Source: Bradyrhizobium vignae (GTDB lineage: Bacteria > Pseudomonadota > Alphaproteobacteria > Rhizobiales > Xanthobacteraceae). Taken from it: 64,000 nt of DNA. The first letter of the stretch is position 1. Every line of letters begins with the position of its first letter. The stretch spans positions 183,677 to 247,676 of the forward strand of contig NZ_RDQF01000005.1 in the NCBI RefSeq assembly GCF_004114425.1. The letters are read 5' to 3'. A program made the translations under genes and the position numbers. Shown here piece by piece: positions 8,555 to 20,357 of the stretch. A model generated the notes under the pieces. It saw nothing but the letters and a program-made list of their open reading frames with translations. It was not told the DNA's origin and searched no databases.

Positions 8555-9007
8555 CTAGACGTCGCCGTAGGCCGCCTCAGCCGGGCGCGTCGTGCGGCCG
8601 TAGCCGATGATCATGCAGAGCGCGCCGATGATCGACAGGTTCTTGAGCGCGTCGACCAGCATCTTGGCGTTGTCCGGCGGAGTCTGGTTCCAGAAATCGT
8701 AGAACAGGACGGTCGCGACCGCGACGTAGATGATCAGCAGCATCGCGAAGAAACGCGCGCCGAAGTTCAGCGCGATCATCAGCCCCGCAATGATCTCGAG
8801 CCCGCCGATCGCAATCGCCAGGAGCCGCGGCGTCGTCATGGCCGTCGCCGCCTCGATCTGCTTGGCATAGGGGGCGATGACGTCAGGCACGACCAGCTTG
8901 GCGGCGATGAGATCGGCGGTCGCCTGGATGGCAAAGAGCTTGGTTGCGCCCGTATAGACGAACAGCACCGCGAACAGGATTCGCCCGAAAGTCACGAACG
9001 CTGGCAT
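8555..9007 (-). CDS. DoxX family integral membrane protein
   Basis: 150 residues with four predicted membrane helices (about 5-25, 60-82, 84-103 and 120-138), the usual DoxX layout. FVTFGRILFAVLFVYTGATK opens the protein in typical form. Bacterial DoxX proteins are small membrane components associated with redox or thiol stress, mostly without defined activity. The gene stands alone and converges with the AraC regulator. Its upstream region on the minus strand leads into the stretch with the tRNA-like fragment and dispersed repeat. Confidence 0.82.
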   Translation of the reverse strand: MPAFVTFGRILFAVLFVYTGATKLFAIQATADLIAAKLVVPDVIAPYAKQIEAATAMTTPRLLAIAIGGLEIIAGLMIALNFGARFFAMLLIIYVAVATVLFYDFWNQTPPDNAKMLVDALKNLSIIGALCMIIGYGRTTRPAEAAYGDV

Positions 9008-9134
9008 GATCGGCCTCTTGGCAAAGCGCTACCGCAGGGAACGCTCGAGGGGATTATGAAGAGTCCGTTTGCGCTTTTCAAACGAGGAAATGGAGAGCTG
9101 CGAGGAATTCAAAGCTGGCGGCGCGCTATTCAGT

Positions 9135-9159
9135 TGGCGCTCCCTAGCGGAATCGAACC
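9135..9159 (-). other. Possible tRNA-Glu 3'-end fragment (attachment-site-like)
   Basis: Read on the minus strand, these 25 bases begin with the T-loop sequence GGTTCGATTCC and end with CTAGGGAGCGCCA. That is what I recall for the 3' end of alphaproteobacterial tRNA-Glu(CUC), with a single difference in the T-stem, and it stops at CCA. No D-arm, anticodon arm or 5' acceptor strand accompanies it. Such truncated tRNA ends are typical of attachment-site scars left by integrating elements, but no integrase gene is visible nearby. The identification is from memory and unaligned. Confidence 0.4.
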
Positions 9160-9191
9160 GAGAGCGGCGCGATCGGCCGCAACGCTCTCAG

Positions 9192-9277
9192 CGTCATGGC
9201 CGGGCTTGACCCGGCGATTCACGACTTGCCTCGCGGGACGAAAAACGTGGATGCCCGGGACAAGCCCGGGCATGACG
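9192..9277. repeat. Dispersed palindromic repeat, GTCATGGCCGGGCTTG type
   Basis: The ends are mirror images: CGTCATGGCCGGGCTTG at the left and CAAGCCCGGGCATGACG at the right, with further pairing inward (CACG and CGTGG). In translation the plus strand reads MAGLDPAIHDL, a familiar false ORF of Bradyrhizobium and Rhodopseudomonas genomes. I recognise it as one of the intergenic palindromic repeats common in this group. It lies between doxX and maeB and might act as a transcript-end structure for the malic enzyme mRNA, which is read leftward into it. Confidence 0.75.
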
Positions 9278-9323
9278 AGTTTGCGGAGCGAGCACCCCAA
9301 AACACCTTGAGGGGGCGAAGCAG

Positions 9324-11633
<2,310 letters not shown>

Positions 11634-11879
11634 GCGGTGTCTTGCCTCGCGTTACCGGCCTCAAAATGCGTCATCCGGAGCGCCGGCCGAAGCGGACGGG
11701 ATTTCCGGGTCGTGGAAACGGGATGAAGCACGGCCGAAGGCCCGGTGGCAACATCCGATTGCGGCCCCATCAACAGGGCGCACCGTCAAATATTTGAAAA
11801 CCATAGCTTTCCCTGGACGGCCCGAGGTTTCGCGAATATGGCAGGTTGTGCGGTGTAAAACGAGCAACTGGAGCTGGGA

Positions 11880-13849
11880 ATGAAGCGGATCCTGATCGGC
11901 CTGATCGTGGCAGCCGTGCTCGGAGCGGGCGGATGGTTTGGCTTCAACCTCTATGTCCAGCATCGGGCAACCAGCGAGGTCGAGGCGGCATTCGCGCAGA
12001 TCCGCGCAAGTGGCGGCAAGGCGAGCCATGGCAAGATCGCCTTCGAGCTGTCGAGCCGGACGTTGACGGTCGAGGACATCAATGTCGAGCCCGCCCAGTC
12101 GCAGCTCGCCAACGTCAAGGTCGCCAAGATCGCGGCCGTCGGCGTACGCCAGCCAGATGAGAGGCATTTCTCGGCCGACAGCATTGACGTGTCCGGTGTC
12201 GAGGCCACCTTCACCTACACGGAGCCGGCGAAGCTGAAAGCGAACTACAAGATTCCGCAGATCACGGCGCGCGACTTTTCGGCTCCGATTCGTGGGGCCG
12301 AGGCGTCGCTGTCTGGCTCGATCATCGACATGTACCGCTTCATGCTGGCGCAATACGCAACCGTCTCGGCCTCGTCGATTGCGGTACCGACCGTTTCGGT
12401 CAACGTCGATGCGGGCACCGGTAATGCCGGCAGCGGCGATTATGTCTATTCGGGCCTATCGATCCAAAACGTCGACCACGGCAAGATCGAAACGGCGAAG
12501 ACGGACCGCATCACCTATTCGATCGACTTGGCTCAGCCGGGCAAACCGACGAAAATGATCGGCGAGCTATCCGGCCTGGCCGCCACTGATTTCAACTCAA
12601 CCGCTGTTAGGGCCGCGCTCGATCAGCAAGGGGCGAGCGACGACAGCTTCCACAGAATCTATCGACGCATCTCGGTCAACTCCTACATGGTGACGACCGC
12701 ACCGGGCGTGCGCCTGCAGGTCGACGGCATCACCTTCGACGACATCGCGATCCGGCCTTCCAAATTCCGCCCGGCCGAGATAATCGCGCTGGTGCCGGCT
12801 GACGGCTCGATCCCGACGCCGGCGCAGTCGCGCGACATGATGGAGAAGGTCGCTGACTTCTTCGAGGGCTTCCAGATCGGCAAAGTCGAGATCGGCAAGC
12901 AGACAATCGAGACGCCGCAAGGAACGGGGCGGCTCGGCGCCATCAAATACGATCAAGATAACATCGTGCTGGAAGCCCTCGACATGCCGCTGCCGCAGGG
13001 GCAGCTCAAGATGGAGCGGTTCGCGCTGAAGTCCTTCAGCGCGGCCAATCTGATGCGCTGGGCGCCAGCCTCCGAACGCCCGGACAGCCGCCCTCGCCTG
13101 ACCAGATGCTCGGCCTGTTCCGCGTGCTGGAAGGTGCCGAGATCAAGGGCGTGGTCTCGTCCTACAAGAATACGCGGCAGCTCGTCACCATCGACACGAT
13201 CAGCATGAACTGGGGCCAGCTGGTCGGATCGATCCCGAGCAAGGCCAGTCTGGTCGTGAAGATGGTCACGCCGACCGATCCCGCCAATCCGGCCCTGCAG
13301 CCGCTGATCGTGGCAGGCGTGGACAAGCTCGCGATCGACCTCGATCTCGGCGCGGCTTGGACGGAATCGTCGGGCGCGTTCGCACTCGCACCCGCCACGC
13401 TCGATCTCGGCAACCTCGCCAGGGCGCAGCTGAGAGTGGCGCTTGCCAAGGTGCCGCGCGACCTCTTCACCACGACGGACCGGTCCGAGGCGATGGCTCA
13501 GTTGGTCGAGGTCGAGACCGGCGCCATCGAGCTCTCGTTGGGCGATCGCGGCGTGGTTGATCTGGTCGTGGCCCAGTTCGCGCGCATGCAGAATGTCAGC
13601 CGCGACGCCGCGCGCGGCGCCATCGTCGCGATGATCCGTGCGCAGGGCGAGAAGATCGCGGGGGCCAATGGCGACGCGAGAATGGCGGTCGATGCGCTCG
13701 CTGGTTTCGTAGAGGCGTCAGGCCAAACGCTGAGCGTCAAGCTGATGCCCCGAGCCAAGGTCCCTCTGATGCAATTGATGCAGCTGTCGCAAAGCGACCC
13801 CGAGAGCGCGCTGGCGCAGTTCAGGATCGAAGCCTCGACGGGGCTGTAG
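11880..13849 (+). pseudogene. Large exported or membrane-anchored protein of unknown function, split by a frameshift
   Basis: Two overlapping frames form one protein of about 656 residues. The first (from 11880) starts MKRILIGLIVAAVLGAGGWF, a membrane anchor or signal peptide; it reads well to ERP at 13082 and then turns into arginine/serine-rich nonsense ending at 13208. The sensible sequence resumes in the +1-related frame as GQPPSPDQMLGLF. Adding one C to the CCC at 13079-13081 joins the two without loss. The protein has a repeating beta-rich look and no enzyme motif; I do not recognise the family. The break is either a real mutation or a sequencing error in a C run. Confidence 0.6.
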
Positions 13850-13900
13850 GACTTTTTTGCTGCGAAATTGGGCGGCAGCTGCCTGGCTAAAATCCCTCCC

Positions 13901-13981
13901 CGTCATTGCGAGCGCAGCGAAAGCAATCCAGAGTCCCTCCGCGGAAAGATTCTGGATTGCTTCTCTGCGCTCGCAATGACG
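13901..13981. repeat. Dispersed palindromic repeat, CGTCATTGCGAGC type
   Basis: An inverted repeat flanks a short centre: the left arm starts CGTCATTGCGAGCGCAGCGA and contains GCAATCCAGA; the right arm contains TCTGGATTGC and ends GCGCTCGCAATGACG. The arms pair over about 30 bases with small interruptions. This family is abundant between genes in Bradyrhizobium and relatives. It lies between two convergent genes, where it may serve as a bidirectional transcript-end hairpin. A shorter relative is at 25284-25340. Confidence 0.8.
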
Positions 13982-14032
13982 CGTGGAGAGAGCGCGCCTC
14001 TCTCCAGATGCGGGGAGAGGCGAAGAGCCACA

Positions 14033-15805
14033 TCACTTCTGCGGCAGGTTCACCCGCACATGCAGCTCGCGGAGCTGTTTTGTCGTGGCTTCCGACGGCG
14101 CGCCCATCAGCAGGTCCATGGCCTGCTGATTCATGGGGAATAGCGAGATCTCGCGCAAGTTCGTGGTACCGCAGAGCAGCATCACGATGCGGTCGACGCC
14201 TGCGGCCATGCCGCCATGCGGCGGGGCACCGTACTGGAAGGCGCGATACATGCCACCGAAACGCTCGACCACTTCCTGCTCGCCGTAACCTGCGATCTCG
14301 AACGCTTTCACCATGGCTTCCGGCACGTGGTTGCGGATGCCGCCCGAGGCGATCTCGTAGCCGTTGCAGGTGATGTCGTACTGGAACGCCTTGATGGTCA
14401 GCGGATCCTGCGACTTCAGCGCCTCCAGGCCGCCCTGCGGCATCGAGAACGGGTTGTGCGAGAAGTCGACCTTCTTGTCGTCCTCGTTGTACTCGTACAT
14501 CGGGAAGTCGACGATCCAGGCGAGCTCGAACCGCTCCTTATCGGTGAGGTTCAACTCCTCGCCGACCTTGTTGCGGGCGAGCCCCGAAAACTTCCAGAAC
14601 TTGTCGGGATCGCCGGCGACGAAGAAGGCGGCATCGCCCTCCTTCACGCCGAGCTGCGCGCGGATCGCAGCGGTGCGCTCGGGCCCGATGTTGTTCGCGA
14701 GGGGGCCTGCGCCCTCGCCGCCCTCGCGCCACATGATGTAGCCGAGGCCGGGCTGGCCCTCGCCTTGCGCCCACGAATTCATGCGGTCGCAGAACGCGCG
14801 GCTGCCGCCACCAGCTGCGGGAATCGCCCACACCTGGTTCTTGGGATCTTCGAGCATGCGCGCGAACACCTTGAAGCCGCTTCCGCGGAAGTGCTCGGAG
14901 ACGTCCTGCATCTCGATGGGGTTGCGCAGGTCCGGCTTGTCGCTGCCGTATTTGCGCAGCGCCTCCGCAAACGGAATCCGACGCCAGCCCTTCGTCACCG
15001 GCTTGCCCTTGGCGAACTCCTCGAACACGCCGGTGATCACAGGCTCCATCGCCGCAAACACGTCTTCCTGAGTGACAAAGCTCATCTCGACGTCGAGCTG
15101 GTAGAACTCGCCCGGCAGGCGGTCGGCGCGCGGGTCCTCGTCGCGGAAGCACGGCGCGATCTGGAAGTAGCGGTCGAAGCCCGACATCATCAAGAGCTGC
15201 TTGTACTGCTGCGGCGCCTGCGGCAGCGCGTAGAACTTGCCGGGATGGATGCGCGATGGCACCAGGAAGTCGCGCGCGCCTTCCGGCGAGGATGCAGTCA
15301 GGATCGGGGTGTTGAACTCGAAGAAGCCCTGCTCTTCCATGCGGCGGCGCATCGACTTGATGATCGCGACGCGGGTCATGATGTTCTGGTGCAGCTTCTC
15401 GCGGCGCAGGTCGAGGAAGCGATACTTCAGGCGGATGTCTTCGGGATATTCCTGGTCGCCGAACACCGGCAGCGGCAGGTCGCCGGCCGGGCCCAGCACC
15501 TCGATCTCGCTGACATAGACCTCGACCTTGCCGGTCGGCAGGTCGTCATTGTCGGTGCCGTCGGGGCGGCGGCGGACCTTGCCGTCCATCTTGACCACGA
15601 ATTCCGAGCGGAGCTTTTCGGCCAGCGAGAATGCCGGCGAGTCCGGATCGACCACACACTGGGTCAGGCCGTAATGGTCGCGAAGATCGATGAACAGCAC
15701 GCCGCCATGGTCGCGCACGCGATGGACCCAGCCCGAGAGCCGGATGGTCTCGCCGATGTTGCTCTCGCGGAGCGCGCCGCATGTATGTGACCGGTAGCGA
15801 TGCAT
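14033..15805 (-). CDS. aspS: Aspartyl-tRNA synthetase
   Basis: 590 residues, the usual bacterial length. An N-terminal OB-fold anticodon-binding domain (about 1-110, with [20 protein letters not shown]) precedes the class II catalytic core. Motif 2 is seen as [16 protein letters not shown] and motif 3 as [13 protein letters not shown]; the bacterial insertion domain lies between them. The enzyme charges tRNA-Asp. In alphaproteobacteria it may be non-discriminating and also charge tRNA-Asn; the sequence alone does not settle that. The ATG at 15805 starts directly at the conserved [10 protein letters not shown]. Confidence 0.97.
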   Translation of the reverse strand: MHRYRSHTCGALRESNIGETIRLSGWVHRVRDHGGVLFIDLRDHYGLTQCVVDPDSPAFSLAEKLRSEFVVKMDGKVRRRPDGTDNDDLPTGKVEVYVSEIEVLGPAGDLPLPVFGDQEYPEDIRLKYRFLDLRREKLHQNIMTRVAIIKSMRRRMEEQGFFEFNTPILTASSPEGARDFLVPSRIHPGKFYALPQAPQQYKQLLMMSGFDRYFQIAPCFRDEDPRADRLPGEFYQLDVEMSFVTQEDVFAAMEPVITGVFEEFAKGKPVTKGWRRIPFAEALRKYGSDKPDLRNPIEMQDVSEHFRGSGFKVFARMLEDPKNQVWAIPAAGGGSRAFCDRMNSWAQGEGQPGLGYIMWREGGEGAGPLANNIGPERTAAIRAQLGVKEGDAAFFVAGDPDKFWKFSGLARNKVGEELNLTDKERFELAWIVDFPMYEYNEDDKKVDFSHNPFSMPQGGLEALKSQDPLTIKAFQYDITCNGYEIASGGIRNHVPEAMVKAFEIAGYGEQEVVERFGGMYRAFQYGAPPHGGMAAGVDRIVMLLCGTTNLREISLFPMNQQAMDLLMGAPSEATTKQLRELHVRVNLPQK

Positions 15806-16001
15806 GGTCGTCCCAAAATCAATGTCGGAGGAAGCGAATCGGGCGGCCTGTCATGGCCAGTCCGAAGTTGCGGCAGGGTTTACCCGACGAGACCCAAGGC
15901 GGCAACCAAGGGAACGCCCTGATTGGGGCCTGAGGTGCCCATTTTTGGCCGATCAGGGCACAAGCCTTTGCCATCGGGCGTTCCAGCCCTATCTTGAGGC
16001 C

Positions 16002-17474
16002 ATGACGGTCCATTTCCCCTTCCAGAACTCCTATTCGGCGCTGCCGGACAGCTTCTTTGCCCGCGTCGCGCCGACCCCCGTGGCCGCGCCCCGGCTGATC
16101 AAGCTGAACCGGCCGCTGGCGATCCAGCTCGGGCTGGATCCTGACGTGCTGGAGACCCCGGAAGGTGCCGAGATCCTGGCCGGCAAGACGGTTCCCGCGG
16201 GCGCCGATCCCATCGCCATGGCCTATGCCGGCCATCAGTTCGGGCATTTCGTCCCCCAGCTCGGCGACGGCCGAGCGATCCTGCTCGGCGAGGTCATCGA
16301 CAAGGACGGCGTCCGCCGCGACATCCAGCTCAAGGGATCTGGCCCTACCCCGTTCTCCCGCCGCGGCGACGGCCGCGCCGCGCTTGGACCGGTCTTGCGC
16401 GAATACATCGTCAGCGAAGCGATGTTCGCATTGGGCATCCCGACCACCCGCTCGCTCGCCGCCGTCGTCACCGGCGAACACGTCATCCGCGAGACTGCAC
16501 TGCCGGGCGCGGTGCTGACGCGCGTCGCCTCCAGCCATATCCGCGTCGGCACCTTCCAGTTCTTCGCCGTCCGCCGCGACACCGATGCGATCCGCCGTCT
16601 CGCCGATCACGTCATTACCCGGCATTACCCGGAGCTGCTGCATGCGGAGCGGCCCTATCACGCCCTGCTCGCTGCCGTCGTCGCACGACAGGCCGAGCTG
16701 ATCGCGCGCTGGCTGCTGGTCGGCTTCATCCATGGCGTCATGAACACCGACAACACGTCCATATCAGGCGAGACCATCGATTACGGCCCCTGCGCCTTCA
16801 TGGATGCCTACAACCCCGCGCAGGTCTTTTCCTCGATCGACGAGATGGGCCGCTACGCCTATGCCAACCAGCCGCGCATCGGCTTGTGGAATCTGACACG
16901 CCTCGCCGAATGCCTGCTGCCGCTTTTCTCGGACGAGCAGGAGAAGGCGGTCGCGGAAGCACAGGAGATCCTCGGCGCATTCTCGGATCAGTTCAGCAAC
17001 GCCTATCAGGCAGGCCTGCGCAAGAAGGTCGGCCTGTTCACGGAGCGCGACGGCGACGATGCGCTGATCCAGGACCTGTTAGATGCCATGGCGAAGAACC
17101 AGGCCGACTTCACCCTCACCTTCCGCAAGCTGGGCGATGCCGCCGCTGATGACGCCGCCGACGTGCGCGCGCAGTTTCTGGAGCCCGCAGCATTCGACGA
17201 ATGGGCCGGCCGCTGGCGCGCGCGCGTCGCGCTGGAGCAGCAAGACCCAGCCGAGCGGCAGGCCGCCATGCACGCCGTCAACCCGATGTTCATCCCGCGC
17301 AACCACCGCGTCGAGACCGTGATCCAGGCCGCCGTCAACGACGACGACTACGCCCCGTTCGAGGAACTGGTGAAGGTGCTGGCGAAGCCGTATGAGGACC
17401 AGCCGGAGCATGCGGCCTACGCCGATCCGCCGCTGCCGGACCAACGCGTGCTGCAGACGTTCTGCGGGACGTGA
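16002..17474 (+). CDS. selO: SelO/YdiU family protein adenylyltransferase
   Basis: 490 residues from the ATG at 16002 ([12 protein letters not shown]). This is the pseudokinase fold that transfers AMP to Ser, Thr or Tyr of target proteins, linked in bacteria and mitochondria to redox stress. Motifs seen: [38 protein letters not shown] for the nucleotide site, and [19 protein letters not shown] with the metal-binding Asn/Asp. There is no selenocysteine or C-terminal CxxU motif, as is normal for bacterial members. An open extension to 15804 is present but poor in sense. Divergent from aspS with about 195 bases between. Confidence 0.95.
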   Translation: MTVHFPFQNSYSALPDSFFARVAPTPVAAPRLIKLNRPLAIQLGLDPDVLETPEGAEILAGKTVPAGADPIAMAYAGHQFGHFVPQLGDGRAILLGEVIDKDGVRRDIQLKGSGPTPFSRRGDGRAALGPVLREYIVSEAMFALGIPTTRSLAAVVTGEHVIRETALPGAVLTRVASSHIRVGTFQFFAVRRDTDAIRRLADHVITRHYPELLHAERPYHALLAAVVARQAELIARWLLVGFIHGVMNTDNTSISGETIDYGPCAFMDAYNPAQVFSSIDEMGRYAYANQPRIGLWNLTRLAECLLPLFSDEQEKAVAEAQEILGAFSDQFSNAYQAGLRKKVGLFTERDGDDALIQDLLDAMAKNQADFTLTFRKLGDAAADDAADVRAQFLEPAAFDEWAGRWRARVALEQQDPAERQAAMHAVNPMFIPRNHRVETVIQAAVNDDDYAPFEELVKVLAKPYEDQPEHAAYADPPLPDQRVLQTFCGT

Positions 17475-17677
17475 GCTCGCCCGACCACGCACCACCTCTA
17501 ATTGCTTCACTTTGTGGATAGCGCCTTGCGCTGGTCCATTCCTCTGCGGCGGGCGCTGTGGACGCGTCCCACCTTCGGGAACCGCTGTCATCAAACTGAA
17601 ACACACGCGCTCTAACGGGCTGGCAGCGCCGTCTTGCCGGAGGCGCCCATCCTCCAACCGTCCCGACACAGCGCGCC

Positions 17678-18529
17678 ATGCCTTTCAAATTCATCCACCT
17701 CACCGACACGCACCTGGCGAACCCCGGCTTGACGCTCTACGGCCTCGATCCGCGCGCCCGGCTGGATGCGGCGATTGCCGACATCAACAAGCATCAGTCC
17801 GACGCTGCGTTTGCGGTCGTGACCGGCGACCTCACCCATTGGGGCGAGGCTGAGTCCTACGCCAACTTCGCCGAGGCGATGGCGGCGCTGAAGATTCCCT
17901 ACATCGCAATGGTCGGTAATCACGACCGTCGCGTCACCTGCCTCGACGCGCTGAAAGCCGCGCCGCGCGATGCCAACGGCTTCGTGCAGGGTACGCGCAC
18001 CACCGAGCACGGCCTGTTCGTGTTCCTGGACACGCTGGACGAGACCAGCCACGCCGGCGAGATGTGCGCAAAGCGCCTCAGCTGGCTGGAGAGCACGCTC
18101 GCCGCCGCGCCCGCCGACCAAGAGTTCGTCGTGTTCATGCATCATCCGCCCTTCCCGGTCGGGGTCCACGCCATGGACGAGATCGCGCTGAAGCAGAGCG
18201 CCGAATTCGCGGACGTCATCGCGCCCTACCGCGCGCGCATCCGGCACCTCTTCTTCGGCCATGTGCACCGGCCGATTTTCGGCAGCTACGGCAAGATCCC
18301 GTTCTCGACGCTGCGCGGCACCAATCACCAGGTCTGGTTCGAGCTCGACGCTGCCGCCACCGAGCACCTCGCCAGCCACGAGCCGCCGGCCTATGGCGTG
18401 GTGCTGATCGACCAGGAGAACCTGGTCGTGCACAGCCACGATTTCCTCGACCAAAGTCTGCGCTTCCCCTTCGAGCCACCGGCGGGAGTGGACGGCCGCG
18501 ACTATGCGCTCAATTTTCGGGCGCCATGA
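17678..18529 (+). CDS. Class III phosphodiesterase, GpdQ/CpdA-like metallophosphoesterase
   Basis: 283 residues without a signal peptide, so cytoplasmic. All five metallophosphoesterase motifs are present: LTDTHLANP, VVTGDLTHWG, MVGNHDRR, FMHHPPFP and FFGHVHRP, giving a two-metal site. The overall plan and the HHPPFPVGVHAMD segment resemble GpdQ glycerophosphodiesterase and CpdA cAMP phosphodiesterase. The ABC permease genes that follow after 1 base resemble glycerol-3-phosphate/sugar uptake systems, which favours hydrolysis of an imported phosphodiester over cAMP turnover. That link is inference. Confidence 0.82.
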   Translation: MPFKFIHLTDTHLANPGLTLYGLDPRARLDAAIADINKHQSDAAFAVVTGDLTHWGEAESYANFAEAMAALKIPYIAMVGNHDRRVTCLDALKAAPRDANGFVQGTRTTEHGLFVFLDTLDETSHAGEMCAKRLSWLESTLAAAPADQEFVVFMHHPPFPVGVHAMDEIALKQSAEFADVIAPYRARIRHLFFGHVHRPIFGSYGKIPFSTLRGTNHQVWFELDAAATEHLASHEPPAYGVVLIDQENLVVHSHDFLDQSLRFPFEPPAGVDGRDYALNFRAP

Positions 18530-18530
18530 G

Positions 18531-19481
18531 ATGAGCTTCGCTGAACCCGCGGCTCTCCCGGTCGCGACGTCGGCGGCACCGCGTCTGCACGTCCTGAAGC
18601 GCTTCACGAGCAGCTTCAAAGCCTCGCTGCCCGCCTATCTGCTGCTGCTGCCCTCGCTGATCTTCCTCGCGCTGTTCACCTATGGCGCGATGGGGCGCGT
18701 CGTGATCGACGCGCTCTATCAGCGCGCGACGCCGAAGGCGCCGGTGCGTTTCGTCGGCCTCGACAATATCAGCGCAGTCCTCGCCGACCCCGCCTTCACC
18801 GGCGCGGTCGTCAACAACCTGATCTACGCCGTCGGCACGGCGGTGCCGAGCATCGCCCTTGCGCTGTTGTTCGCGCTGGCGCTGGCACGCACCCATGCCG
18901 TGAACAGCGCGCTGCGCGCCGCGCTGTTCCTGCCGGTGCTGATCCCGATGGTCGCGGCATCAGCACTGTTCCTGTTCATCTTCCTGCCGAATGTCGGCCT
19001 GCTCGACTACTATATCGGCCGGCTGCTGCCGGTGCTGCCGAACTGGCTCGGCGACCCCGATATCGCGCTCTACGCGATCATGATCATCACGATCTGGAAG
19101 AACGCCGGCTATTACATGCTGTTCTTCCTCGCCGGCCTTCAGGCCGTGCCCGAGGACGTGATGGAGGCCGCACATCTCGACGGCGCCGGGCCTTACATGC
19201 GCCTGCGCCACATCATCCTGCCGGAGCTCAAGCCCACCTTCCTGTTCGTCACCGTCATCGCGATCCTCAACGCCGTGACGCAGGTCGACCACGTCTTCGT
19301 CATGACCCAGGGCGGGCCATCCAATTCGACCAATCTCGTGCTGTTCTACATCTACCAGCAGGCGGTCGAGCATTACGACATCGGCAAGGCCTCGGCGGCA
19401 ACGCTGCTGACCCTCGCCGCACTGATGGGGCTCACCGCACTGTCCTTCCGCACCATGGCGAACCGGGAGGGCGGGCCATGA
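18531..19481 (+). CDS. ABC transporter permease, UgpA/sugar type
   Basis: 316 residues from the ATG at 18531, one base after the phosphodiesterase stop. Six membrane helices are visible, starting with PAYLLLLPSLIFLALFTYGA. The binding-protein-dependent permease loop reads DVMEAAHLDGAGPYMRLRHI (EAA motif), which contacts the ATPase. It is the first of a permease pair of the MalF/UgpA type. The next permease gene overlaps its stop by four bases (ATGA), so the two are translationally coupled. No ATPase gene is present in the cluster. Confidence 0.9.
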   Translation: MSFAEPAALPVATSAAPRLHVLKRFTSSFKASLPAYLLLLPSLIFLALFTYGAMGRVVIDALYQRATPKAPVRFVGLDNISAVLADPAFTGAVVNNLIYAVGTAVPSIALALLFALALARTHAVNSALRAALFLPVLIPMVAASALFLFIFLPNVGLLDYYIGRLLPVLPNWLGDPDIALYAIMIITIWKNAGYYMLFFLAGLQAVPEDVMEAAHLDGAGPYMRLRHIILPELKPTFLFVTVIAILNAVTQVDHVFVMTQGGPSNSTNLVLFYIYQQAVEHYDIGKASAATLLTLAALMGLTALSFRTMANREGGP

Positions 19482-20347
19482 AGCTGATCGACAGGCTCTA
19501 CAAGGACGCCCCGCTCGCCACCCGAGGCGAGATCACGCCCAAGCTCGGCTTTGCGCTGACCGTGCTGCTCGCGATCGTCTGGTTGATCCCGTTCCTGTGG
19601 ATGGTCGTGGCGACGCTGCGCCCCGCCTCCGACGGCATCAACGCCATGGCCGAACTGATGCCGAGCCTGAAGCCCACGCTCGACAATGTCAGGGACGCCT
19701 GGGAGATCGGCGATTTCCCGCGCTACACGATCAACACCACGATCATCTGCACTGGCATCTTGCTGGTGCAGTTCGTCACGATCACGCTCGCGGGCTTTGC
19801 CTTCGCGCGCCTGGATTTCGCCGGCAAGACGCTGATCTTCTACCTGTTCCTGATGCAGCTGATGCTGGTGCCGGTGCTCCTGATCGTGCCGAACCTGTCG
19901 CTGGTCGCGCAGCTCGGCCTCTATGACACGCTGACCGGCGTGATGATGCCGTTCTTCGCCTCCGCCTTCGGCACCTTCCTGATGCGCCAGGCTTTCGAGG
20001 CGATCCCGACCGAGCTGGAAGACGCAGCCCTGATCGACGGCGCCAGCCTGCTCCAGCGCATCCGCCACATCTACGTGCCGCTGTCGATGCCGAGCTTCTC
20101 CGCGTTCGCCATCATCTCCGTGACCAGCCACTGGAACGACTTCCTGTGGCCGCTGATGGTGATCAACTCGCCGGACAAGCGGCCGCTCACGGTCGGCCTC
20201 TCCGTGTTCACCAAGACCGCCGAAGGCACGCAAGCCTGGGGCACCATCGCCGCAGGCACGCTCATGGTGGTCGCGCCGCTGCTCGTCGTCTTCCTGATCT
20301 TCCAGAAGCGCTTCATCAGCTCCTTCGTCACCTCAGGCATCAAATAG
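19478..20347 (+). CDS. ABC transporter permease, UgpE/sugar type
   Basis: 289 residues, overlapping the previous gene by ATGA. A MalG/UgpE-type second permease: six helices, opening helix GFALTVLLAIVWLIPFLWMV, and EAA loop ELEDAALIDGASLLQRIRHI near residue 190. With the preceding permease it would form the heterodimeric membrane channel of a carbohydrate- or glycerophosphate-class importer. The binding-protein gene starts 10 bases further on, with GGAG ahead of it. Confidence 0.9.
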   Translation: MKLIDRLYKDAPLATRGEITPKLGFALTVLLAIVWLIPFLWMVVATLRPASDGINAMAELMPSLKPTLDNVRDAWEIGDFPRYTINTTIICTGILLVQFVTITLAGFAFARLDFAGKTLIFYLFLMQLMLVPVLLIVPNLSLVAQLGLYDTLTGVMMPFFASAFGTFLMRQAFEAIPTELEDAALIDGASLLQRIRHIYVPLSMPSFSAFAIISVTSHWNDFLWPLMVINSPDKRPLTVGLSVFTKTAEGTQAWGTIAAGTLMVVAPLLVVFLIFQKRFISSFVTSGIK

Positions 20348-20357
20348 GAGATTTCCG

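Noticed and set aside
14216..15790. A 524-codon open frame opposite aspS
   Set aside because: Mirror of aspS with biased composition and no family resemblance.
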